The notes below the pieces were generated by a model. That model was not told the DNA's origin and did no database searches. It worked only from the letters and a program-made list of their open reading frames with translations. A program made the translations under genes and the position numbers. From an uncultured Prevotellaceae bacterium (GTDB taxonomy: Bacteria; Bacteroidota; Bacteroidia; Bacteroidales; Bacteroidaceae), in NCBI GenBank assembly GCA_900316685.1, contig ONDS01000010.1:97393-161392 (forward strand): a DNA stretch of 64,000 nucleotides, in the 5' to 3' direction. Every line of letters begins with the position of its first letter. Within the stretch, counting starts at the first letter, position 1. Below, one piece after another: positions 6,966-14,039 of the stretch.

Positions 6966-8654
6966 ATGTTTCGTGGAATAATTCTGCTCGCTGGTTTCTT
7001 GTTGGTTGAAACGCCTTCGCTGGCAACTGTCGCCGACTCGTTGCCGCTTTGTCCTATGGCCAAGTTGAAGGTGGAGAGACTGCCCGACCTCCATCTGCCG
7101 CGCGGTGGTCATAGCTTGTTTTGTGCAGGCAATGAGATGGTGGCTGTCGGGGGACACACCACGGGCTTCATACCTACTGCCACAGCAGAATATTTCAGCG
7201 ACGGACAATGGCATCTCGTCAATACATTATATCCGCACGACGATGCGTTGGCTGTCGTCCTTCTCTCGGGCAAAGTATTGCTGGCTGGAGGGCATGATAA
7301 GTCGATTGGCATCGGACAGACTTTTCCTGTCGAATTATACGATCCTGACTCTCACTCCTTTGAAGGGATTGGCAGCTTGGACCAAAAACGGACTCTTTGC
7401 CAGGGGGTGGAGATTGACAGTGGGCGTGTGGTGATTTCTGGCAATTGGTATGGGGATGACGGTATTGAGATGTTCGATGGGAAAAGAAGTTTCACGCATG
7501 TCAAGGAGGTGGCCGTACCACGGGCCTCACCCCACATATTTCGCATCGCACCCGACGACGTGCTGATCGTGGGGGCGCTAGATACAAGGGGAGAACGCAT
7601 CAACGGTGCGATGGTCGACCGGTTGAGGGGTGAATCGTATGTCGATTCTCTCCTGCTCTCTTGGCATCCGCTTCAACTGCTTTATAACAACCCTCCCAAT
7701 GGTTTTATAGGTGATACGGCAAAAGGGGTGTATGCGCATCGCGTGGCCTTGCAAAACGACAAGGGGCAAGTGGCGTTGGCTATGGTCTCTAAAGCGGGCT
7801 TCGAATTATTGCCTACGGACTGCCCTGTTCCCTCTCGCAGTAAATGGGGCGATATATCTTATTTCTCTCCCATCATCGTCGACAGCCTTGCAAGGAAAGC
7901 GTATCTTGTGGGCAACGACGAGGAACGGCGGCTTTACGTGCTCTCCATAGATTACAAACCCTATGTGGAAACGGACAAAACGGGGCTTCGCCAGCCGATG
8001 GCATTGAAACTCTTCTATACCGATCCTATGAAGGAATGTGGTTTCGGTCAGCCTTCGCTCACTCCGGAAGGCAACCTGATGATGGCTGGCGGTATATACG
8101 ACAATAATTTCATGCCTTACAATACTGCTTTCTTGCTCATGGTGGGCAATGAGCTTCCACAAGGGCATGGCCCGGCTGTCCTGTTCTGGGCGATGGGGGG
8201 CATGATACTGGCTCTGGTCTTGCTCGTTTTCTTCCTTCGCTTGCGTAAGAAATCGGTTTCCGTAGCGCCTGCTCCTTCCCCTAATATCAGGCATGATGGA
8301 CTGCTGCCGCGTATACATGAATTGATGAATAGGGAGAAACTTTACCTCAAAAGCGACTTGAAGGTGAGCGAGGTGGCTACTCTTCTCGGCTCCAATAGCC
8401 GCTATGTGAGCGACTGTATAAAACAGTATGAAGGGGTTTCATTCACTCTTTTTGTCAACCGACTGCGTATAGAACATGCCAAACAACTGATGAGGGATAA
8501 CCCTGACGCTAAGATCATGAGCGTTTATATGGAGGCGGGGTTCGCCTCGGAATCGTCCTTCTTCCGGACTTTCAAAAGCATTACAGGCATGACGCCCCGG
8601 GAATGGTTGGAGCAGAATGGGGATGGCTTGGCACAAACGACTGACGAAAACTGA
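6966..8654 (+). CDS. Membrane-spanning kelch-like sensor with AraC-type DNA-binding domain
   Basis: Starting at 6966 the protein is 562 residues: a signal sequence (MFRGIILLAGFLLVETPSLA), a periplasmic domain of about 380 residues with kelch/beta-propeller strands (MVAVGGHTTGF, KVLLAGGHDKS, RVVISGNWYGDDG, NLMMAGGIYDNN), one membrane segment at about 403-424 (LFWAMGGMILALVLLVFFL), and a C-terminal AraC/XylS HTH domain at about 455-552 (SEVATLLGSNSRYVSDCIKQ; MEAGFASESSFFRTFKSITG). There is no histidine kinase or receiver domain, so the propeller would sense a periplasmic ligand and act directly on DNA. It resembles a stripped-down Bacteroides hybrid two-component regulator. Two exported proteins encoded just downstream are likely targets. 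Confidence 0.85.
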   Translation: MFRGIILLAGFLLVETPSLATVADSLPLCPMAKLKVERLPDLHLPRGGHSLFCAGNEMVAVGGHTTGFIPTATAEYFSDGQWHLVNTLYPHDDALAVVLLSGKVLLAGGHDKSIGIGQTFPVELYDPDSHSFEGIGSLDQKRTLCQGVEIDSGRVVISGNWYGDDGIEMFDGKRSFTHVKEVAVPRASPHIFRIAPDDVLIVGALDTRGERINGAMVDRLRGESYVDSLLLSWHPLQLLYNNPPNGFIGDTAKGVYAHRVALQNDKGQVALAMVSKAGFELLPTDCPVPSRSKWGDISYFSPIIVDSLARKAYLVGNDEERRLYVLSIDYKPYVETDKTGLRQPMALKLFYTDPMKECGFGQPSLTPEGNLMMAGGIYDNNFMPYNTAFLLMVGNELPQGHGPAVLFWAMGGMILALVLLVFFLRLRKKSVSVAPAPSPNIRHDGLLPRIHELMNREKLYLKSDLKVSEVATLLGSNSRYVSDCIKQYEGVSFTLFVNRLRIEHAKQLMRDNPDAKIMSVYMEAGFASESSFFRTFKSITGMTPREWLEQNGDGLAQTTDEN

Positions 8655-8672
8655 TTCCGTCAGTCGTTTTTC
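8635..8672 (+). terminator. Rho-independent terminator overlapping the regulator's stop codon
   Basis: AAACGACTGAC (8635-8645) pairs with GTCAGTCGTTT (8659-8669), followed by TTT. The stem starts inside the last codons and the TGA (8652-8654) lies in the loop. Confidence 0.75.
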
Positions 8673-8756
8673 TGTTATTGGCAGCTTATATGGGTCGTTT
8701 CCTCGTTATTTTTGCAAATATTTTTGCAAATAATCTGGAAATAATCAATATTAAGT

Positions 8757-9776
8757 ATGAAAAAAATCTTCTTTTCTTTGTTGGTGTTTGGCTGTGTCGT
8801 CGCTGCCAATGCACAGAGTGATGTGATGACTGCCACTCTCATGCACGATGGTGTGGTGAGTGTCTTTTCCGGAGCCAATGCTTTCGTTCAGGCTCACGAT
8901 GCCGCAACCGACGGCGATGTGATATCTCTTTCCTCTGGGTCATTCACTTCCCTGACAATCACTAAGTCGGTGACTGTCTACGGGGCGGGATTCGAGAAAG
9001 ATCAGGCTACGGCAACGGATGTGACGCAGTTGAGGAGCGACCTGATAATTGGGGCTGCCGACCAAACGGTCAGCAACGTGCATATAGAGGGACTTTATAT
9101 CAATGGGGGCATCATGCTTAATAATAGTTCGGCAAGGGTGGAGGGCCTATTCATCGGCAAATGTTTCCTTCTCAAGGGAATGACCTTCAATAATGGTGCA
9201 ACGGCCAAGAACATGCTGGTTCAGGATTGTGTGATGGATGCGGGAATAACGGCTAATAATACATCTTTGGTGGAAAATGCGTACTTTGGTAATTGTTATA
9301 TCAAAGGCAACCTGAAAGACTTTCCTGCCGGTAGCTCGATATTGGTCAACCATTGTATCGTTACTGGTGTGGCAGGGCCTTATACTTGGAAAAACAGTAT
9401 ATTTACCCATTATTGGAACCTTTATAATTATGGTGCTTTTGACCAAACTACAGGTGCTACCGTCTATAACTGTGTCATTCGGATGGTTTTTAGTTCAGCT
9501 TCCGCGACAAATAATTCTTTTGTCGACTGCTATTACAGGGTGGGCATAAGGTTGGATCAGATATTTAGCGATGTGACAGGCACGGACTATAATTATTCGC
9601 CCTCTCGTACTTTCGAACTTGTCAATCCTGAATGGTTAGGCGACGATGGCACCGAAGTGGGCATCCGAGGCGGCGATGGATGGAGCAAGGCTCCGGCCAT
9701 TCCCGTGGTGAAAAGCTTAAGCCTCGATGTGGAGGGCAATGAACTGAAAGTGACCTACGAGGCGGAAGTAAGGTAA
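8757..9776 (+). CDS. Exported parallel beta-helix protein, 339 aa
   Basis: The signal peptide MKKIFFSLLVFGCVVAANA is followed by a domain of regular short strands with Asn/Gly/Val turns (GDVISLSSGSFTSLTITKSV; VSNVHIEGLYINGGIMLNN; AKNMLVQDCVMDAGI; VENAYFGNCYIKGNL; STVYNC-like turns), the pattern of a right-handed parallel beta-helix such as pectate-lyase-like or DUF1565 proteins. No catalytic motif is obvious. Two TATTTTTG boxes lie upstream (8707-8714 and 8719-8726). It ends 6 bp before the next exported protein gene, so the two are probably co-transcribed, and both follow the kelch/AraC regulator. A role in binding or processing a surface polysaccharide is possible but not shown. Confidence 0.75.
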   Translation: MKKIFFSLLVFGCVVAANAQSDVMTATLMHDGVVSVFSGANAFVQAHDAATDGDVISLSSGSFTSLTITKSVTVYGAGFEKDQATATDVTQLRSDLIIGAADQTVSNVHIEGLYINGGIMLNNSSARVEGLFIGKCFLLKGMTFNNGATAKNMLVQDCVMDAGITANNTSLVENAYFGNCYIKGNLKDFPAGSSILVNHCIVTGVAGPYTWKNSIFTHYWNLYNYGAFDQTTGATVYNCVIRMVFSSASATNNSFVDCYYRVGIRLDQIFSDVTGTDYNYSPSRTFELVNPEWLGDDGTEVGIRGGDGWSKAPAIPVVKSLSLDVEGNELKVTYEAEVR

Positions 9777-9782
9777 AAGAGA

Positions 9783-11042
9783 ATGAAAATGAGACATATC
9801 AGGTTTTTGTTGATGACAATGGCGGTCGTGGCCGTAAATGGGGCGGCGGGACAGCCCTCGTTGACGGAGCGCGTCGGCTGGTTCGACAACGATGTGAGCA
9901 CGCTGACCGACATCGGACCGTCGGTGGCTGGCATTGATGTGTCGGGGCTGGCGGCTGGCATGCACTCGCTCACCATGCAGGTGAAGGATTCCCAGGGGAA
10001 ATGGAGCGTGCCCGTCACGAAATTCTTCGTCGTAAAACCGGCTAAGGTGGATGCCACGGATATCGTGACGCGTAAGTATTGGATAGACAACGACGTGGAC
10101 AACCGTACCGACCTCCAACCGTCTGTGGCTTCGGTTGACATTTCGGCGCTTCCGGTGGGACTTCATTCGCTGACCATGCACGTGCAGGACAATGCGGGAA
10201 CGTGGAGCCTCCCTGCCACGAAATTCTTCATCAAGACGGCCTACTCTCAAAATGATAACGATATAGAGCGATGCATGTACTGGTTTGACGATGACGTGCA
10301 AAATGCACGGGTCGTAGAACCGGCGGAGGCTTCGGGCATTGTCGATGTCGAGGTGACGGGCCTTGATGCGGGAAAACATATCCTCTACTGGCGAGTGGGC
10401 GACTTCAAAGGGGTGTGGAGTGAACATGTGTATAGTGGCCTCTTCAACTATGTAGTGCCTTCGTCGGGACTGGGTACTTTCAGCGCCGATATGAGTCTGG
10501 CTCTGCCGGAAGGACTGGACGCTTATTATACTTCCAGCGAACTGAACTACGCCAACGGAGGACGTCTCTTCGTAAAAGTGAGACCTCTTGACGCTAAGGT
10601 CATACCCGCACAGACGGGTGTCGTGCTCAACGGGACGGGCGGCGATACGTTCATCTTGGTGCAGACCGACGAACAGGCTGACCTCTACGAGGATAATACG
10701 CTCGTGCCGGTGGTCGAGCCTACGCATGTCGAACCCGTAGAGGGCGACTTCACCAACTTCATGCTCAAGAGTGGTAAGTTCATCAGGATTGCCGAAGCAA
10801 ACCCGACTTCGACCATGCCTGCCAACAGGGCTTATCTGCAACTGCCAACGGATGCGCTGAACATGGAGGCGGCAGCTAATGGCATTTACATCCTGTGGGA
10901 TTCGTCGCAAACCACCGGCATTGGCGACGATCCTTTCCAATTGTCCTCAGACAATGTGTATTACGATTTGCAGGGACGGCGTGTGGTATCTCCTAAGCAT
11001 GGAGTGTATATCACTCGTGGCAAGAAAGTGGTGGTGAAATGA
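9783..11042 (+). CDS. Secreted repeat protein with C-terminal sorting-type motif, 419 aa
   Basis: After a signal peptide (MKMRHIRFLLMTMAVVAVNG) come three related units of about 60-70 residues, each with a W/Y-F/I-D-N/D-D start (VGWFDNDV, KYWIDNDV, MYWFDDDV), a middle like DVSGLAAGMHSLTMQVKD and an end like GKWSVPVTKFF. The C-terminal third leads to YYDLQGRRVVSPKHGVYIT and RGKKVVVK, the C-terminal signature very common in Prevotella and Bacteroides secreted proteins and similar to type IX secretion sorting domains. The product is likely exported to the surface. It shares an operon with the beta-helix protein upstream. Confidence 0.75.
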   Translation: MKMRHIRFLLMTMAVVAVNGAAGQPSLTERVGWFDNDVSTLTDIGPSVAGIDVSGLAAGMHSLTMQVKDSQGKWSVPVTKFFVVKPAKVDATDIVTRKYWIDNDVDNRTDLQPSVASVDISALPVGLHSLTMHVQDNAGTWSLPATKFFIKTAYSQNDNDIERCMYWFDDDVQNARVVEPAEASGIVDVEVTGLDAGKHILYWRVGDFKGVWSEHVYSGLFNYVVPSSGLGTFSADMSLALPEGLDAYYTSSELNYANGGRLFVKVRPLDAKVIPAQTGVVLNGTGGDTFILVQTDEQADLYEDNTLVPVVEPTHVEPVEGDFTNFMLKSGKFIRIAEANPTSTMPANRAYLQLPTDALNMEAAANGIYILWDSSQTTGIGDDPFQLSSDNVYYDLQGRRVVSPKHGVYITRGKKVVVK

Positions 11043-11447
11043 ATAATTACTCATGCTGCAAGCCCGCTTACCACCCCCTATGCCTAAAGAGGGCGGGTTT
11101 CATGAGAATGCTTCGTAAAACGTGGAAAAATGAAACAGAAACAAGTATATATACGACCTTTGACGAAATACTGCCCCTTGATGGGGGAGGGACCTTTGCT
11201 CTACTTCACCAGCATTGAAGTGAATACTGTTGAAGAGGGTAATCAGGAAGAGGCTGAAACCAATCAGGCCCTCTTCCAATTCGAAGATCAAGGCATTATT
11301 CTTCAATGGGATGACCCTTGGCGCAAACCATGGTGATGTCGCTATTGGGACGGTGTCAGCACATCCTATCGCAAGGATGTGCCCATCGGGAATAATGCCT
11401 GTCTCTAAGCCAGTCCTCTCCTTCTTGGGGAAGTTGGAAGTGGGCTC
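11043..11447. other. 405-bp region without a convincing gene
   Basis: The segment begins with a hairpin (AAGCCCGC/GCGGGTTT, about 11059-11102) that may end the preceding operon. Short open frames in two phases at 11130-11336 resemble no protein. At 11360-11390 there is a palindrome CACATCCT/AGGATGTG continued by CCCATCGGG that matches the 3' end of the thioesterase gene, and at 11410-11445 a CTCTCCTTCTTGGGGAAG segment of repeat-like character. Confidence 0.5.
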
Positions 11448-12047
11448 TCAGCGACTGAACCGACGGCCGTTCCACTTCAGCGTCGTCTGCCGTTTCCCTC
11501 CGTTGTCATCCCACTTCGTCTTGATGATGTCCTTGCCTTGGCGAGGCAACGTGTAGGTGGTGTTCATATATTCCACGTCAAAGCCGGGAGCATCACACAT
11601 ACGCATCTTCTTCGTGGCGTTGTTGTAGCGGAAGAAATCCAATCCGTCGTATTGGCCCATCAATGGCTTGCCGTTCTCATATGACCAGTGGCTGTAGGCG
11701 AACAGCTTGTGCTTGCCGTCGGACTCGTTCCAGTAGCACATCTCCACACGCAACACGAAGTTGTCGTAGGCCCATTCAAAGAGAATGTAGCCGTTCTTCT
11801 CGTCTACCGTGAGCGTCGCCCGTTCAACCTGTGGCTGTCCCTGGCGGTAGCGCAGCAGGGCATTGTATACACCGGAGAAAGCTTCTCTGTCGCACTCGTC
11901 CGCCTCCCTGTCTAACCAGGAGAGATAGGCCCAGGCGAAGTCCGTCACGGTGGGGCGCGCCCCTTGGTAACTCACGCGGATGTCTTCCTGCGCCGCAACG
12001 ATCAGTGCGCAGCAGGCAAAGAGCAATGTCAATGTGATTCTTTTCAT
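11448..12047 (-). CDS. Hypothetical exported protein, 199 aa
   Basis: A clear signal peptide (MKRITLTLLFACCALIVAAQ) precedes a small, acidic, aromatic-rich domain with strands such as NGYILFEWAYDNFVLRVEMC and KLFAYSHWSYENGKPLMGQY, ending GKRQTTLKWNGRRFSR. I do not recognise a family. The gene is transcribed from a promoter at 12081-12111 and is alone between repeat-rich intergenic stretches. Probably periplasmic. Confidence 0.7.
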   Translation of the reverse strand: MKRITLTLLFACCALIVAAQEDIRVSYQGARPTVTDFAWAYLSWLDREADECDREAFSGVYNALLRYRQGQPQVERATLTVDEKNGYILFEWAYDNFVLRVEMCYWNESDGKHKLFAYSHWSYENGKPLMGQYDGLDFFRYNNATKKMRMCDAPGFDVEYMNTTYTLPRQGKDIIKTKWDDNGGKRQTTLKWNGRRFSR

Positions 12048-12080
12048 ATCGATAGTTTTTTTATATAGTTAATCTTTTTG

Positions 12081-12111
12081 CAAAGGTAATACTTCCTTTC
12101 CGAATTTCCAA
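12081..12111 (-). promoter_or_regulatory. Promoter of the 199-aa exported protein gene
   Basis: On the minus strand TTG (12111-12109), 20 nt, TACCTTTG (12088-12081). Confidence 0.6.
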
Positions 12112-12562
12112 GATTTTCCCTTTTTTTCTCCCCCTTTTTCCGCCCTTTTTCCCGCCTTTTTCCCGAGGCTGTTAAACCGTTAGGCCAAAGAATATATAAA
12201 GATGCGTTTATCAGGAATGGGAAAGGAATATAATCCGGTTAAACCAAGACAGGACAGGAAACAATCTGTGTAGGGGCGGGCTTGTCCAGCCCGACAACGA
12301 GGTATATAAGACGGGCAAGACAAGCATGCCCCTACAGCGGTGGAAAACGGTGGGATGGAGGACAGACGCGGAGAGTGGCCTATAGGCCGCGTGGGCGGGC
12401 ACGACGGCACCACCCCTACGCTATTGAAGGGGCAGACATATAGTCAGCACCTCTACATGTGGTCGCTAGCAGGCAAACCCGTCCTCCCCCTACAGGGGGA
12501 GTTAGAGGGGGTCATGTTTTAATCGACCTTTTTTTTGAGGCTGTTACCCCCCTTTTTTAACC
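12112..12562. repeat. Repeat-rich intergenic region with an 18-bp inverted repeat
   Basis: TGTAGGGGCGGGCTTGTC (12269-12286) and GACAAGCATGCCCCTACA (12319-12336) are inverted copies with a few mismatches. Nearby are other hairpin-forming segments (GTGGCCTATAGGCCGC, CCCCCTACAGGGGG) and two copies of GAGGCTGTTA (about 12163 and 12537). Near 12516 a GTTTTAATCGACCTTTTTTT segment resembles the start of the 33-bp direct repeat that flanks the Cas12a fragment. No gene is visible. Confidence 0.7.
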
Positions 12563-13072
12563 TTAATACCAACCACTATAAGAAACGCCGTTAACGGAAA
12601 AACTGAATGGGTGTACATCTGCGTTGAACCTTTTTGGTCTGTTTGGGTTTCCCACCAACCCAACGGAATAACTGTTTTTATAGCCGTCTTTAACAAGGTG
12701 ATAATTACCATATGCCCAAAAGTCATATTCTTCAATGCCCTTGAGTTTTTTGGGCATTGACTTTTTTTTGCGCCATGTAAACAATACATTTAACATTGTA
12801 TCTACTTCACGACCTATTTCTACCACAACGTCAACCATTGAGTCATCAGTTATATTTTTGGCCTTTAGGTGTTTGTAAACCTCATTATATGGTGGTATGC
12901 CATATATTTTAACCACGGTAGTGTCATAGGTAACTTTAATATCGGTGTTATAGCCTATTTTTTGGACATACGCCCATGTTTTTTCAATACCTTCCTCAAA
13001 TGGGGTGTTTTCCACTTGTGCCATAGCGAAAAGTGGAATCATTGCTATAATTATAGTAATTATTTTCTTCAT
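12563..13072 (-). CDS. Hypothetical exported protein, 169 aa
   Basis: The signal peptide MKKIITIIIAMIPLFAMAQ is followed by a lysine-rich small domain (KTWAYVQKIGYNTDIKVTYD; IYGIPPYNEVYKHLKAKN) ending FSVNGVSYSGWY. It is AT-rich compared with surrounding metabolic genes. No family is recognised. It is on the same strand as the Cas12a fragment upstream of it, with 112 bp between them, and the region looks like acquired or decaying DNA. Confidence 0.6.
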   Translation of the reverse strand: MKKIITIIIAMIPLFAMAQVENTPFEEGIEKTWAYVQKIGYNTDIKVTYDTTVVKIYGIPPYNEVYKHLKAKNITDDSMVDVVVEIGREVDTMLNVLFTWRKKKSMPKKLKGIEEYDFWAYGNYHLVKDGYKNSYSVGLVGNPNRPKRFNADVHPFSFSVNGVSYSGWY

Positions 13073-13166
13073 AAAGCATTCAGTATTAATTTCTTATTTC
13101 TTTTTCCATTCGCAATTGTGGTGCGGTTTCCAAAAAGTCCCTGATTTTTGAGGTTTATTTCATTTT

Positions 13167-13199
13167 GTTTTAATCGCCCCTTTTTTAAGCAATTAAACC
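13167..13199. repeat. 33-bp direct repeat, copy 1 (flanks the Cas12a fragment)
   Basis: Begins GTTTTAATCGCCCC, then TTTTTTAAGCAATTAAACC. Copy 2 at 13523-13556 is identical apart from one extra T. The ends (GTTTTAAT and ATTAAAC) are near-inverted. The repeat starts exactly where similarity to Cas12a ceases. Confidence 0.9.
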
Positions 13200-13376
13200 A
13201 TGGTAACGGTCTATTATTATTTTCATTATTATATAACTCTCTGCTCTCTGTTCATCTTGAACAATCAACCCTAATTGTTCTATAATATGCTTAGAGCGTT
13301 CATCAGGGACAAGTTCGAAACGCAATGTCTTTGATAATTGGTATAGGTTAGTAAATCGTTTCATTTTATATGACAT
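13185..13376 (-). pseudogene. Cas12a (Cpf1) N-terminal fragment
   Basis: From the ATG at 13376 (or 13364) the frame encodes 63 residues. FTNLYQLSKTLRFELVP matches the conserved Cas12a N-terminus (FTNLYQVSKTLRFELIP in Acidaminococcus, KYSLSKTLRFELIP in Francisella), and the match continues through GLIVQDEQRAESY and IIIDRYHG at the expected spacing (compare GLILDDEKRAKDY and IIDKYH). It then runs into a direct repeat and stops. Full Cas12a is about 1,200-1,300 residues, so this is the wedge/REC1 start only. No other cas gene and no Cas12a-type direct repeat (AATTTCTACT...GTAGAT) is visible. I read it as a relic of a deleted type V-A locus. Confidence 0.8.
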
Positions 13377-13522
13377 TATTAATTGTAAATATATTAAATT
13401 CTTTATTCTGAGGATTATAATACGCAAATATAATCGCAGGATGTTCCAAATCATGGGACACCTACTTTTTTTTAAGATTTTTTCAGAAATAAGGAAAAGG
13501 GGAGAATAAAGCAATTTATATA

Positions 13523-13556
13523 GTTTTAATCGCCCCTTTTTTTAAGCAATTAAACC
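13523..13556. repeat. 34-bp direct repeat, copy 2 (flanks the Cas12a fragment)
   Basis: Same orientation as the copy at 13167-13199, start-to-start distance 356 bp. The two copies bracket the Cas12a fragment together with its upstream region. Confidence 0.9.
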
Positions 13557-13824
13557 TTTTAGGTCGTATTGCATTGATGTAAAAGACAGTTATAATTGAT
13601 TTGTTTCAAAAAAAAGAAGAACTTTTTCAGCTTTCTCTTGTTTCCTACCATTTTTATTCGTAATATGGAAACGGGGGATAAAGAGGACAACGCATTTCAT
13701 AGTATGAATAGAAAACGTTCAAAAAATGTGGTTTATGGAAAACGTGACGATGTGGAATTCTTCTGATGATAGATAGCTGAAATAATAATTTTTCAATCAA
13801 AACCGCAAAAAAACTTACAATTTA
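13557..13824. other. AT-rich region between the Cas12a fragment and the trp leader
   Basis: A 33-codon open frame on the plus strand (13665-13766, starting METGDKEDNAFHSMNRKR) has no recognisable similarity and no clear ribosome site. Nothing else coding is seen. No Cas12a-type CRISPR repeat is present. Confidence 0.4.
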
Positions 13825-13855
13825 TTTGCAGATTCAAAAAATTGCTTTAACTTTG
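13825..13855 (+). promoter_or_regulatory. trp operon promoter
   Basis: TTTG (13825-13828), 19 nt, TAACTTTG (13848-13855). Transcription would start near 13860, 20 nt before the leader peptide ATG. Confidence 0.8.
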
Positions 13856-13880
13856 CACCCAAACAATAAAATTCAAGGAA

Positions 13881-13940
13881 ATGAGAAAGAACAATAATGC
13901 ATGGTGGTGGCGCTGCTCAAGATCCAAAAGTCGTGAGTAA
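13881..13940 (+). CDS. trpL: trp leader peptide with three consecutive Trp codons, 19 aa
   Basis: MRKNNNAWWWRCSRSKSRE. AAGGA lies just before the ATG. The tandem Trp codons at 13902-13910 are the sensor: when charged tRNA-Trp is scarce the ribosome stalls there and the downstream terminator is not formed. The spacing from the Trp codons to the terminator stem is about 60 nt. Confidence 0.88.
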   Translation: MRKNNNAWWWRCSRSKSRE

Positions 13941-13968
13941 CCTCGCCGTGTGCTATTGATTACACCAT

Positions 13969-14003
13969 AAGGCCTGCCGTTCTTACGACAGGCCTGTTTT
14001 TTT
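13969..14003 (+). terminator. Attenuator terminator of the trp operon
   Basis: An 11-bp stem with one mismatch (AGGCCTGCCGT/ACGACAGGCCT), tetraloop TCTT and seven T residues. Regulated by the leader peptide upstream. Confidence 0.88.
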
Positions 14004-14039
14004 GAAACCTGATTATATTATAAATTAAGGAGATCATTT

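Larger units (their letters stand above)
13860..14003 (+). ncRNA. trp operon attenuator (Bacteroid-trp type leader)
   Basis: The transcribed leader contains a Trp-rich peptide (13881-13940) followed by a terminator hairpin: AGGCCTGCCGT (13970-13980), loop TCTT, ACGACAGGCCT (13985-13995), then GTTTTTTT. The Trp codons (TGGTGG) can also pair with CACCA at 13964-13967, an alternative fold that could compete with the terminator. This fits transcription attenuation and the known Bacteroid-trp RNA motif upstream of trp genes in this phylum. The structural gene trpD starts 37 nt after the T-run. Confidence 0.85.

Noticed and set aside
9717-10940. Long open frame (407 codons) on the minus strand
   Set aside because: Antisense to the three-repeat secreted protein; its composition (Arg/His/Val rich) is that of a reversed GC-rich gene, with no recognisable domain.
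558-13072. Homology between the 210-aa protein (558-1190) and the exported 169-aa protein (12563-13072)
   Set aside because: Only a short IPPxNEV match is shared; the rest does not align and only one has a signal peptide.
13557-13824. Cas12a-type CRISPR repeats near the Cas12a fragment
   Set aside because: No AATTTCTACT...GTAGAT sequence is present on either strand in this region.
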